DNA of 35,994 bases from Candidatus Anoxychlamydiales bacterium. GTDB taxonomy: Bacteria > Chlamydiota > Chlamydiia > Chlamydiales > SM23-39. This document shows, piece after piece, positions 1 through 8,632 of the stretch (the first letter of the stretch is position 1; the number at the start of each line of letters is the position of its first letter). The notes under the pieces are model-generated. The model was not told the DNA's origin and made no database searches. It saw only the letters and a list, made by a program, of their open reading frames with translations. The stretch covers positions 1-35,994 of the forward strand of contig JAAKFX010000001.1 of the NCBI GenBank assembly GCA_011064865.1. The letters run 5' to 3'. The position numbers and the translations under genes were made by a program.

Positions 1-651
1 TTTTTAGGGATTCATAAAAAACAAGATATAGATCTAATAAAAAATAGAGAAAATCTTTTAGAGATTCTGCCTTTTTTATTTTTATATTCTCAATTTTTTC
101 CAGATATGAAATCAAAATGCATACGAAAAAATTGCATAGTTAAAGAGCTGATTTTAAAAATTCAAAAAAAAGAGAAAAAAGATTTAGAAGAGAACTTTGT
201 AAAAATTTTTAAAGCTCATTTTTTCGATGCGTTTATCCCTAGAGTAAATGATGAAGATTTTCAAAATATTATTCAATATGTTGAGGCAAAAGATTCAAAT
301 CCACTCCACATCTTAAGAAAACTTTTTTATGTAATTAAATCTATCTTAGTGGAAGCAAATGATAAAGAGATCACTATATTGCCATTGCTTCCTATATCAT
401 TTCATTCAGGAAAGGCATTAAATATTACTCTGCCAATTGGCAGCTTCGATATTGAGTGGTCTAAAAAGCTTATAAAAAAGCTTATTTTTAGACCTGTAAA
501 AGATTTAAAACTAAAGTTTAGTTTTCAGTCTAAAATTAAAACTTATCGATTAAAAACATCTTTAAAAGAAAAAGGCAAAACTTTTAAAAATAAGGATCTT
601 TTATCTTTTGAAAAAGATAAAATTTATTTTTTTGATAAGTTGCAAAAATAA
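1..651 (+). CDS. 3' part of an unrecognised protein, cut by window start
   Basis: The frame is open from base 1 to the TAA at 649-651, with no in-frame stop before the ATG at 106. That ATG is therefore probably internal and the gene begins outside the window. About 216 residues are visible. They are rich in Lys, Phe, Leu and Ile, with a hydrophobic stretch near the left edge (LLEILPFLFLYSQFF) and a basic C-terminal third. I recognise no domain or motif. It lies 72 bases upstream of glgB on the same strand, but a possible glgB promoter lies between them, so co-transcription is open. A link to glycogen metabolism would be a guess from position only. I am confident it is coding because the frame is long and intact; the function is unknown. 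Confidence 0.7.
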   Translation, partial: FLGIHKKQDIDLIKNRENLLEILPFLFLYSQFFPDMKSKCIRKNCIVKELILKIQKKEKKDLEENFVKIFKAHFFDAFIPRVNDEDFQNIIQYVEAKDSNPLHILRKLFYVIKSILVEANDKEITILPLLPISFHSGKALNITLPIGSFDIEWSKKLIKKLIFRPVKDLKLKFSFQSKIKTYRLKTSLKEKGKTFKNKDLLSFEKDKIYFFDKLQK

Positions 652-670
652 TAATTTTTTATATATAAAT

Positions 671-700
671 TTGAAAAACAATCTACTTTTTTGTTATATC
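671..700 (+). promoter_or_regulatory. candidate promoter for glgB
   Basis: TTGAAA at 671-676 and TATATC at 695-700 are separated by 18 bases, with the glgB ATG 24 bases further on. The match to the sigma-70/sigma-66 consensus is moderate. In such AT-rich DNA chance matches are common. Confidence 0.3.
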
Positions 701-723
701 ATAATAAAACAAATATTTAATCG

Positions 724-2829
724 ATGAATACTCATATAGATCTACTTTTAGAAAAAAGACATTCAAATCCTCATAGTTTTTTAGGACTACATGAGAATGT
801 AATTAGACTTTTTAGACCTGAAGATGATGAAGTTTATTTATATATAAAAAAAAATAAAGTTAGAGCTGAAAGGGTAGATAAAAGGGGAATATTCGAATAT
901 CAATTAAAAGAAGATATAAAAGCTTTTGATTATCAAATATATTTTGAGAATAAAAAGCTTTTTTTTGATCCATATGCATTTGAAACATCTCTCAAAAATG
1001 ATGATATTGAAAAGTTTTTAAAAGCAAAACACTTTGAGCTCTATAAAATATTAGGAGCTCATAAAAAAAATATTCATGGAGTTGATGGAGTAGAGTTTAG
1101 CATATGGGCTCCAAATGCGATTGGTGTCTGTTTAATTGGAAGTTTTAATAATTGGAATGGAAATATTCACCTGCTTAAAAATGTAGAAAAATCTGGTATT
1201 TGGCAGATATTTATGCCTTCTTTAAATTATGGTGAGCTTTATAAATTTGAGATAACAACAAAAGATGGAACAGTTTTAACAAAAACAGATCCATTTGCTT
1301 ATTTTACTGAGCTTAGACCTCATAATAGTGCGATTGTGAGTAATATCGAGGATTTTAAGTGGGAAGATCAAAATTGGATAGAAAATCGAAAAAATCAAAA
1401 TTTCAATAGACCTATTAATATTTACGAAGTGCATCTGCAATCTTGGATTAAAGAGGATAGCTTTTTTTTAAACTATAAAGACTTAGCAGATCAGTTAGTG
1501 CCATATTTAAAAGAGATGGGATTTAACTATATCGAGATCATGCCTATTATGGAACATCCTTTAGATGATTCATGGGGATATCAAGTAACAGGTTTTTTTG
1601 CTATAACTTCTCGCTATGGAACGGTTGAAGAGTTTCAATATTTGATAAATCTCATGCATAAAAATGGTATTGGTGTAATTTTAGATTGGGTGTCAGCTCA
1701 TTTTCCGATGGATGATTTTGCATTAAATCAATTTGATGGCACTTATTTATTTGAGCATGAAGATGAAGAGGTGAGATCTCATAGAGAGTGGAAAACATCG
1801 ATTTTTGATTATGATAAAATTGAGATTCAAAATTATTTGATATCAAGTGCTATGTTTTATTTAGATAAATATCACGCAGATGGTCTTAGAGTAGATGCTG
1901 TATCTTCAATGCTCTATTTAGATTTTGGTAGAGAAAAAGGGGATTTTAAACCAAATATTCTAGATGACAACAGAAATCTTGAAGCTATTGAATTTTTAAA
2001 AAGATTAAATGAAAAAGTCCATGAAAAATTTAATGGAATTTTAATGATAGCAGAAGAGTCTTCTGCATATAAAAAAGTAACAGATAAAAAAGGATTAGGC
2101 TTTGATTTTAAATGGAATATGGGCTGGATGAATGACACCTTGAAATATTTTCAAATGCCGATAGATAAAAGACAAAACAATCAAAATGATCTGACATTTT
2201 CGATAATGTATGCATTTAATGAAAAATTTATTCTACCATTTTCTCATGATGAAGTGGTGCATGAGAAAAAATCATTATTTGATAAGATGCCGGGAAAAAG
2301 CATTGAAGAAAAATTTGCAAATTATAGACTTTTATATAGCTACATGATTTGTCATCCTGGAAAAAAACTACTTTTTATGGGAGCTGAGATTGCTCAGATA
2401 AAAGAGTGGGATAATTTTTCCGAGCTTAGCTGGGATTTATTAAAAAAACCTTTAAATAAAAAATTTCAAAATTTTGTAAAAGATTTAAATCATCTATATT
2501 TGAAAAGCCCAGCTTTATATGAAGATGATTTTTCATTCAATGGATTTAAATGGGTAGATATAACAGATAGAAAAAACTCTATGATTAGCTATTTAAGAAT
2601 TTCAAAAAAGACTACATTTTTATGTATTCATAACTTTTCAAATAATTTTCTAAATAATTATTTTCTAAAACTTGAAAATCTAAAAAAAGTTAAACAAATT
2701 TTTGATACAGAGATTGAGAGATATGGAGCTAATCAAAAAGCTAATATAGCTGCAAAAATATCTCAAAATGGTCTATACTTTGATATAATGCCTTTTACTA
2801 CTTTAATTTTTGAGGTCGAAATTGAGTGA
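724..2829 (+). CDS. glgB: 1,4-alpha-glucan branching enzyme GlgB (GH13)
   Basis: It introduces alpha-1,6 branches into glycogen in the cytoplasm. The 701 residues match the family's usual length. A CBM48-type N-terminal module (about residues 105-200; SIWAPNA, GSFNNWNG) precedes the GH13 barrel. Visible catalytic positions are Asp391 in DGLRVDAV (nucleophile), the Glu444/Glu445 pair in MIAEES (acid/base), and Asp509 in FSHDEVVH. The C-terminal beta domain ends at FEVEIE. The start has no obvious Shine-Dalgarno; ATG at 724 is the first in-frame ATG and gives a normal N-terminus. The stop overlaps the start of ligA, so the two are probably co-transcribed. Glycogen synthesis is a conserved chlamydial trait. 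Identification is firm. Confidence 0.96.
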   Translation: MNTHIDLLLEKRHSNPHSFLGLHENVIRLFRPEDDEVYLYIKKNKVRAERVDKRGIFEYQLKEDIKAFDYQIYFENKKLFFDPYAFETSLKNDDIEKFLKAKHFELYKILGAHKKNIHGVDGVEFSIWAPNAIGVCLIGSFNNWNGNIHLLKNVEKSGIWQIFMPSLNYGELYKFEITTKDGTVLTKTDPFAYFTELRPHNSAIVSNIEDFKWEDQNWIENRKNQNFNRPINIYEVHLQSWIKEDSFFLNYKDLADQLVPYLKEMGFNYIEIMPIMEHPLDDSWGYQVTGFFAITSRYGTVEEFQYLINLMHKNGIGVILDWVSAHFPMDDFALNQFDGTYLFEHEDEEVRSHREWKTSIFDYDKIEIQNYLISSAMFYLDKYHADGLRVDAVSSMLYLDFGREKGDFKPNILDDNRNLEAIEFLKRLNEKVHEKFNGILMIAEESSAYKKVTDKKGLGFDFKWNMGWMNDTLKYFQMPIDKRQNNQNDLTFSIMYAFNEKFILPFSHDEVVHEKKSLFDKMPGKSIEEKFANYRLLYSYMICHPGKKLLFMGAEIAQIKEWDNFSELSWDLLKKPLNKKFQNFVKDLNHLYLKSPALYEDDFSFNGFKWVDITDRKNSMISYLRISKKTTFLCIHNFSNNFLNNYFLKLENLKKVKQIFDTEIERYGANQKANIAAKISQNGLYFDIMPFTTLIFEVEIE

Positions 2830-4828
2830 TAGAAAAATCAAAAATCAAAAAGATTATATAAATCTTGTAAATGAGTTAATCGAGCATGATAAGCACTATT
2901 ACAAAGAGACAAAACCTGTAATTTCAGATTATGAGTATGATCTTTTATTAAAAGAGCTCCAAGCTTATGAAAAGCTTAATCCTACTCAAGTTCTACCAAA
3001 CTCACCATCTCTTCGAATAGGAGAGGCTCTAACTAAAGGGTTCAAACACTTTGAGCATATAGCTCCAATGCTCTCTTTAGCGAATACGTATTCAAAAGAT
3101 GAGCTAAAAGATTTTATTAAAAGAATTTTTAAACTTTTAGAAAAAGAGGATGTGAAATTTTGTACAGAGCTTAAAATGGATGGCACAGCGATATCTATTA
3201 GATATGAAAAAGGAAAGCTTACAAGAGCGCTAACTAGAGGCAATGGCAAAGTTGGAGATGATGTAACTTCAAATGTAAAAACTATAAAAACTCTGCCTTT
3301 AAAACTTCATGGAAAAGATATACCGGATCTCTTAGAAGTTAGAGGTGAAGTTTTTATACATAAAAACATTTTTAAAAAATTAAATGAAAAAAGAGAAGAT
3401 GAAGGCTTAGATGTTTTTGCAAATCCTAGAAATGCAGCGGCAGGCTCTTTAAAACTTTTAGATCCTAAAGAAGTTGCTAAAAGAAATTTAGATATTATTT
3501 GCTACGCAGCCTCTAACGGAGAAGATTTTGTCTCTTCTCAATTCGAAATGCATAGCTTTTTAAAAAAACTAGGCCTTCCAATATCTCATGAGAATCATTT
3601 CGATTTATGTAAAAATATCGATGAAATTTTAAAATTTGCAAATAAGATCGAAAGTGTAAGAGAAAAACTGTCTTTTGAAATCGATGGTATTGTTATAAAA
3701 GTTGATGATATATCTGCTCATAAAAAGCTTGGATTTACTGGTAAATCCCCGAGATATTCAGTCGCTTATAAATTTGCATCTGAGCAAGCTGTAACTACAA
3801 TAAAAGATATTACAATCCAAGTTGGAAGAACAGGTATCTTAACGCCAGTCGCTGAGCTAGAGCCTGTCTTTTTAGCAGGATCTACAATTTCTAGAGCAAC
3901 TCTTCATAACATCGATGAGATCAACAGAAAAGATATCAGAATCTCAGATACTGTTGTAATTGAAAAAGGCGGCGATGTTATTCCAAAAGTTGTAAGCGTA
4001 AATTTTAATAAAAGAAAAAAAGATGCAAAAAAATTTCAAATGCCCAAAAAGTGTCCTATCTGTTCATCTGCTGTTATTAAGGTTGAAGGGGAAGTTGCAT
4101 CTCGCTGCTCAAATCCAAATTGCTCTGCTCAAAAACTTAGAAAATTTATTTATTTTGCATCGAAAGATGCTATGGATATAGAGCATTTAGGTATAAAAGT
4201 TATGCAAGCTTTAGTAGAGAAAAATTTAGTAAGCTCGCCATCCGATATTTATACTTTAAGCGCTGAGATGCTATCCGATCTAGAAGGGTTTAAAGAAAAA
4301 TCTATTAATAATTTATTAGATAGCATTGAAAAATCAAAAAAATGTCCATTTTCTAGATTTATTATGGCACTAGGTATTAAATATGTCGGTAAAGAGACTG
4401 CCGATCTTTTAGCTATTCATGCAAAAGATATTCAAAATCTAAAAAAATTATCAAAAGATGAGCTTTTAAATATTGAAGGAATTGGTGAAAAAGTTGCAGG
4501 TTCTATAATAGATTATTTTCAAGATGAAAATAATCTTCACGAAATTGATCTACTTTTATCTCATATATCTTTGATAAAACCAAAGCAGATAAGAAAAACA
4601 GATCATGCTTTTTTTAATAAAATTTTTGTTTTAACAGGATCTTTAGAAAACTACACGAGAACAGAGGCTACAAATTTTATAAAAGAAAGAGGCGGTAAAA
4701 CCTCTAGCTCTGTTAGCAAAAATACAGATTTTGTTTTAGTAGGCTCTGAGCCTGGCTCAAAATATGATAAAGCAAAAAAAAATGGTATCAAAATTTTAGA
4801 TGAAAATGAATTTTCATCAATGCTCTAA
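2822..4828 (+). CDS. ligA: NAD+-dependent DNA ligase LigA
   Basis: It seals 3'-OH/5'-P nicks in replication and repair, using NAD+. I chose the TTG at 2822 because a GAGG at 2812-2815 sits 6 bases upstream; the frame also allows a TTG at 2810, which would add four residues. The product is then 668 aa, normal for LigA. The order is: domain Ia with the NMN-binding pattern (HYYKETKPVISDYEYD), adenylation domain with the AMP-accepting Lys118 in ELKMDG, OB fold, a Cys4 zinc site (C411, C414, C429, C434), helix-hairpin-helix repeats, and a C-terminal BRCT domain (about 593-668; FVLTGSL...GGKTSSSVSK). It overlaps the glgB stop by 8 bases, and its own stop overlaps the opposing gene's stop by 3 bases. 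Complete, with no anomaly. Confidence 0.96.
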   Translation: MSDRKIKNQKDYINLVNELIEHDKHYYKETKPVISDYEYDLLLKELQAYEKLNPTQVLPNSPSLRIGEALTKGFKHFEHIAPMLSLANTYSKDELKDFIKRIFKLLEKEDVKFCTELKMDGTAISIRYEKGKLTRALTRGNGKVGDDVTSNVKTIKTLPLKLHGKDIPDLLEVRGEVFIHKNIFKKLNEKREDEGLDVFANPRNAAAGSLKLLDPKEVAKRNLDIICYAASNGEDFVSSQFEMHSFLKKLGLPISHENHFDLCKNIDEILKFANKIESVREKLSFEIDGIVIKVDDISAHKKLGFTGKSPRYSVAYKFASEQAVTTIKDITIQVGRTGILTPVAELEPVFLAGSTISRATLHNIDEINRKDIRISDTVVIEKGGDVIPKVVSVNFNKRKKDAKKFQMPKKCPICSSAVIKVEGEVASRCSNPNCSAQKLRKFIYFASKDAMDIEHLGIKVMQALVEKNLVSSPSDIYTLSAEMLSDLEGFKEKSINNLLDSIEKSKKCPFSRFIMALGIKYVGKETADLLAIHAKDIQNLKKLSKDELLNIEGIGEKVAGSIIDYFQDENNLHEIDLLLSHISLIKPKQIRKTDHAFFNKIFVLTGSLENYTRTEATNFIKERGGKTSSSVSKNTDFVLVGSEPGSKYDKAKKNGIKILDENEFSSML

Positions 4829-6450
4829 TACCCTCTTCTTCTTCTCATTTTTGATACAACAAATCTAATTGGTGTAGATAATACATATAGTGTTTTGTAT
4901 GTAAATAGACCTACTGCTCTAAAAAAGCTAATACAAGTATTTTTTGTCCAAACTCCTATAGTTTTGAAAAACAGTCTTTGGAATGTAAAGAAATTAGTCA
5001 CTCTGTTCATAGCACTAAATGATTGTCTATAAAATTTGTTTTCTAGAGCTTTTTGAGAAATGTTTACATAAAGTTCATTTATTTCTTTTTTGTGAAGAGA
5101 TTTGTATAAGATCGAAGATGTAGCTCTAAGAGCTTTTTTTAAGTTATTTGCAGTAATAGGTCTTCTATTTAAATAAGCCTTCGCAACTTTTAATCTTATT
5201 TCCACTTTAGGATTCAATAATGAAAAAGAAACTGTTTTCATGGCGCTGTTTAGATTATCAGCATTTAGATGTGCATTAATAATAAAATCAACCTCATTGT
5301 CGATATTTGTATAATGCAATTCGCAATATTTTAAGATTTTTTCAAGCCACAAATAATTATCTTTATTATAGGGCAATTTTATTGCGGCTTTAAGGATTTT
5401 TTTATAGCACTCTTTTTTATCCCAGCTATTAGCTAGATGAGAAGAATAAGCAAAAGCTTTTTTTAAATCTTCAAAATTATAATTTGGACGATTTATATAT
5501 GCATCGAAAAGCTTTTTAGATAATCTGTCGCTTATATATGTTTTTGTAATATTGTTTTCAATGATATTTCGAGCCCCTTCTAGATTATCTAATTGAATGC
5601 ATTTATCAAAAATCCTTTCATATAAATAGGTTCTGTCTTTTGATAGAAGTAATAAATTTGTAACTCTTCTAGCTCCTTTTAAATTTTTCAATCCATTGGG
5701 AGAATATTCTAAGTTATTTTGATATAAAGATAAGTATCTGAGAGCTATTGATTCATTAAATTGATCTGTGTTAGAAAGCATAAGTTTTGGTGTTAACTTT
5801 TCAGCTTTTTCTAAGAGGTCTTTTTCAATATATTTTGAGATTATTTTTTTTATACAGTTATCTTTATAGAGAAGGTTATCTAATTTTAATGCTTTTTTTT
5901 CAGCTGTTTCTAAATCATCTTTCTCAATATAGGATTTTACTTCTTCATATGCATCTTTCTCTTTTGAATATCTTTCAAATAGCTCTTTATAACTAGCTTC
6001 TTTATCATCAGGCGCTTCAGCAGAACATGGCTTTTTTTCTTCTGGTTCTATTTCATTATCTAAATCATCTGGAATTGGTCTATCTACAAAACCTCTGAAA
6101 TCTGCTGCTATATCATCTGCTTGTTCATCATATATAAGGGAATTTTCTTCACTAATATCTCTAAATTGTGTTTTTATTTTTTCAGCTAATTCTTCATCTG
6201 GAACAACCTTTTTAATAACTCTCTTTCCTTGACAAAGAGGACAACCAAAAGGGTTAGCTCTTTCTTTGTTAAACCAGTAATAGTGTCTTAGTGCGTCTCT
6301 TTCAAAAACATGTTCTCTAGACGCATCTATTTTTTCATCTGTAGGTTTTTCTGTATCATCAAAGCAATAAGCTCTTACAGGATCTATTATAATCTCATGT
6401 GTTAAATTACAATATGGAGGATCAAATTTTTCTCCTACTCTAGATGACAT
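4825..6450 (-). CDS. U-box-like protein with helical repeats and hydrophobic C-terminus
   Basis: The N-terminus (about residues 9-95) has the layout of a U-box: a conserved CNLTHEIIIDPV block, then HVFERDALRHYYW, CPLC (C70, C73) and KKVVPDEELAEKIK. It carries an insertion of about 20 residues between the DPV and HVFERD blocks. U-boxes recruit ubiquitin-charged E2 enzymes in eukaryotes; a host-directed ubiquitin-ligase role is inference. An acidic linker (about 110-150) follows. Then comes a long alpha-helical stretch (about 155-480) whose helix pairs resemble TPR/PPR solenoids (LETAEKKALKL, LEKAEKL, LEGARNIIENN). The last 55 residues are hydrophobic and end in KMRRRRGY, a likely membrane anchor. 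Start at 6450 is backed by a strong AAGGAGA 6 bases upstream. It is a paralogue of the next gene and shares PDEELA and ISE-N. No Sec signal peptide is visible. Confidence 0.75.
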   Translation of the reverse strand: MSSRVGEKFDPPYCNLTHEIIIDPVRAYCFDDTEKPTDEKIDASREHVFERDALRHYYWFNKERANPFGCPLCQGKRVIKKVVPDEELAEKIKTQFRDISEENSLIYDEQADDIAADFRGFVDRPIPDDLDNEIEPEEKKPCSAEAPDDKEASYKELFERYSKEKDAYEEVKSYIEKDDLETAEKKALKLDNLLYKDNCIKKIISKYIEKDLLEKAEKLTPKLMLSNTDQFNESIALRYLSLYQNNLEYSPNGLKNLKGARRVTNLLLLSKDRTYLYERIFDKCIQLDNLEGARNIIENNITKTYISDRLSKKLFDAYINRPNYNFEDLKKAFAYSSHLANSWDKKECYKKILKAAIKLPYNKDNYLWLEKILKYCELHYTNIDNEVDFIINAHLNADNLNSAMKTVSFSLLNPKVEIRLKVAKAYLNRRPITANNLKKALRATSSILYKSLHKKEINELYVNISQKALENKFYRQSFSAMNRVTNFFTFQRLFFKTIGVWTKNTCISFFRAVGLFTYKTLYVLSTPIRFVVSKMRRRRGY

Positions 6451-6521
6451 ATCAATCTCCTTTTATAAAATAGCTAAAAAAAATATATATAATTTTTATT
6501 TAATGCAAATATTTTGTTTTT

Positions 6522-7655
6522 TTAAGTTTTAGGTTTTGATCGATTTTTTTTTGTTCTTATCGCTCTAAAAGGATATAAAAATCCATGTCCAATTTTTAGT
6601 AAATAATATGACATTGCAGAGCCAGCTACTAAACTATATAAAAACAATCTTCCAACAAAATGAGATATATTTTTTGCTGATTTAAAAGCATCTATGTATT
6701 GTTTATTATCACTTATTTTATGAGTAATTTTTGTGATATAGGATTCTTTAGTTTTAGCATTTGATAGTTTTGAAGCAGTTTTTAAAGCTAATTGCATATT
6801 TGTAAGATTAAATTCTTTAGATAGATAAATATCTATAATTTTTGAGTAGTAACTAGTATCTGTTACTATAGCTGCTTTGATGGCTTTATCTAAAAATGTT
6901 TCAGCGTCGATTAAATAAGTAGTTTTTAGATAGGCATCAAATATCTTATGAAATTTTGATTTTTTTGAATTACTTGTTAATTTATCATAAATTTTTTCCG
7001 CTTTTTTCAAAAATGATGCATCTACTATACTCAAGTGTATATATTCATCTATCATCAGTTTATAGTTAAAATCTTTATGGTAATGAGCATTAGGCATTCT
7101 ATCGTTTAGCTGCTCTGCATAGGTTAAATTGCCTCTTGAAATTGCGTGTAATATTATCGGTTGAGCATCTGTAGGATAAGAATCTCCAAGCGCCTCTACT
7201 AAAGCATCTACATCTAAATCATCTTCTCTAGTGATAAGTTTTGCTGGCATATCGGGTTTATCTCGAACTGAGTCATAATCTTTGTCATTTCCTAATGCAG
7301 TTTTGATTTTATCAAAATATGTTTTATTTGCTTCGCTTATAGCAACAAATTCTTCTTGAATTTTTTTTGCTAATTCTTCATCAGGAACTATTTTAGAAAT
7401 TTCTGCTCTACATTTTGGGCATACACGATCGTAAAAATATAAATGTTTTTTTATAGCTAATTTTTCGAAACCATGATCGCAATCAACTATTTTATATGGG
7501 TCTACCATTACCTCTAGAGTAAAAACATCATCTACGAATTCTGTGGGTATTTTTATATCATCATCTTCTTCTGAAAGATCTTTTTTACCTTCGGTTAAAT
7601 CTGGTCGTTTTGCTGAAGGATCAACAGCTGATCCAATACGTGCAGAGCTTGCCAT
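6522..7655 (-). CDS. U-box-like protein, shorter paralogue of the neighbouring gene
   Basis: 377 residues. A U-box-like module lies at about residues 38-102: FTLEVMVDPYKI, then CDHGFEKLAIKKHL, CPKC (C79, C82) and KIVPDEELAKKIQ. It lacks the insertion of its neighbour and fits the canonical spacing better. Residues 1-37 are polar and acidic. After the module come predicted helices arranged as pairs (LKKAEKIYDKL, QLALKTASKLSNAKTKESY), like TPR-type solenoids. Near the C-terminus a hydrophobic hairpin (FVGRLFLYSLVAGSAMSYYLL) is followed by a basic tail (TKKNRSKPKT). The start is backed by AGAGGTG just upstream. The shared architecture and 71-base spacing indicate duplication and divergence. Chlamydiae outside the genus Chlamydia are known to carry expanded ubiquitination-related families. 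Host targeting is inference; a secretion signal cannot be read directly. Confidence 0.75.
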   Translation of the reverse strand: MASSARIGSAVDPSAKRPDLTEGKKDLSEEDDDIKIPTEFVDDVFTLEVMVDPYKIVDCDHGFEKLAIKKHLYFYDRVCPKCRAEISKIVPDEELAKKIQEEFVAISEANKTYFDKIKTALGNDKDYDSVRDKPDMPAKLITREDDLDVDALVEALGDSYPTDAQPIILHAISRGNLTYAEQLNDRMPNAHYHKDFNYKLMIDEYIHLSIVDASFLKKAEKIYDKLTSNSKKSKFHKIFDAYLKTTYLIDAETFLDKAIKAAIVTDTSYYSKIIDIYLSKEFNLTNMQLALKTASKLSNAKTKESYITKITHKISDNKQYIDAFKSAKNISHFVGRLFLYSLVAGSAMSYYLLKIGHGFLYPFRAIRTKKNRSKPKT

Positions 7656-7717
7656 AAATACACCTCTTGGTTTTAAGGAAAAGAACCTTAGTAAATATTA
7701 GTATTTATATGCAAGTT

Positions 7718-8482
7718 TTAAGCTGCAAAAAATGTGATATTTATTTTTAAAAGAGGATAAGATTTTCTAAGTTTAAATGATTGAATAAATCCTAACTGTA
7801 GACAAAAATTATGAGCGTTAATTTTTGGAAATAGATGATATTTATATCTAAATTCTTCTAAGTCTTTAGATTCAATTTCTAAAAACCAAACTCTTTGATA
7901 ACTATTTTCTGTCTCAACATTTACTGAATATAGATCTTTTATTCTGAACTGAAACTTTTCATCTATTTCTTGAATTGGAAAAACTTCATGTACTTCATGC
8001 TCATCTTTAGAAATAACACTGAGATTAAAATCTGAAAATTTTTCGATTTGAGAAAACATCTCAGATGAGATTAAATTAATAAAATAATCATCAATTGTTA
8101 AATATACAGATTTATCTTTTCTTTGTTTTAAAGAACCGTAAAACCTAAGACTTTTAAGATATTCTATAAAAGGATTGATCTCTTTTAATAAAGCTTGATT
8201 GGATAGCGCTATAAGCTCATTTGGCATATTTAGATTTTCTGAAAATATAGGCATATTTCCATATAAATAATCTTTGTAAGATTTAGATGTTTCATATGGG
8301 AAATATTCAAAAAAAAGATTTTTTAAATGAGCCTTAGTAGATTTTAAGCTGGATATCGTGTTTTTAAGCTCAATATCGTAGAAATTATAAAAACTAATAT
8401 TTTTAGTATCTATGCGAAGAGGCTTAGGCGTAAAACCAGAGCTATTTATTTTGAGGGCTTTATTTAAAATACTTTGATTCAT
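7718..8482 (-). CDS. unrecognised 254-aa protein
   Basis: I do not recognise the family. The protein is rich in Phe, Tyr, Lys and Glu, with no signal peptide or membrane segment. An N-terminal helical half (residues 1-110) precedes what looks like an alternating beta/alpha C-terminal half that includes VWFLEIESKDLEEFRYKYH. A stretch reading INAHNFCLQLGF faintly recalls the second His motif of 2H-phosphoesterase (LigT-like) folds, but a matching first HxT/S motif is not evident, so I do not call it. A good promoter (TTGAAA-18-TATAAT on the minus strand) lies about 40 bases upstream of the ATG. There is no clear Shine-Dalgarno. It sits upstream of, and co-directional with, the U-box pair, 62 bases apart, so it may be transcribed with them. 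Confidence 0.6.
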   Translation of the reverse strand: MNQSILNKALKINSSGFTPKPLRIDTKNISFYNFYDIELKNTISSLKSTKAHLKNLFFEYFPYETSKSYKDYLYGNMPIFSENLNMPNELIALSNQALLKEINPFIEYLKSLRFYGSLKQRKDKSVYLTIDDYFINLISSEMFSQIEKFSDFNLSVISKDEHEVHEVFPIQEIDEKFQFRIKDLYSVNVETENSYQRVWFLEIESKDLEEFRYKYHLFPKINAHNFCLQLGFIQSFKLRKSYPLLKINITFFAA

Positions 8483-8523
8483 TGTTATTATAATGTTTTA
8501 TCTATTAATAATAGTAATAGATA

Positions 8524-8553
8524 ATTATACCATTCTATATAGATATTTTTCAA
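8524..8553 (-). promoter_or_regulatory. promoter for the 254-aa gene
   Basis: On the minus strand TTGAAA (8553-8548) and a perfect TATAAT (8529-8524) are 18 bases apart. The predicted start of transcription is about 35 bases before the ATG at 8482. Confidence 0.45.
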
Positions 8554-8560
8554 TGTTTTT

Positions 8561-8630
8561 ATAGAGGGGTTTAGGTGTGATATGGTGTTTATAATAAGGT
8601 GTTTAGGGTGAAGGTGAGTAAAAGAAGCTG
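8561..8630 (-). terminator. candidate Rho-dependent terminator (rut-like) after miaB
   Basis: Directly after the miaB stop, these 70 bases contain 26 G and one C on the plus strand. The miaB transcript would therefore carry 26 C and one G here, in an otherwise AT-dominated, unstructured RNA. Strong C-over-G skew with scattered YC dinucleotides is the known signature of Rho-utilisation sites. No hairpin plus T-run is seen behind miaB. The promoter of the next co-directional gene follows immediately, which fits a termination boundary. Rho is conserved in chlamydiae. The call is inference from composition. Confidence 0.45.
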
Positions 8631-8632
8631 TT

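Noticed and set aside
106..108. ATG as start of the first gene
   Set aside because: The same frame is open back to base 1 without a stop, so the ATG is more likely internal to a gene cut by the window.
2810..2812. TTG at 2810 as the ligA start
   Set aside because: It overlaps the GAGG ribosome-binding site that fits the TTG at 2822 with 6-base spacing.
7718..8482. 2H-phosphoesterase (LigT/RNA-repair-like) assignment of the 254-aa protein
   Set aside because: Only one weak His-containing motif could be seen; the required paired HxT/S motifs are not evident.
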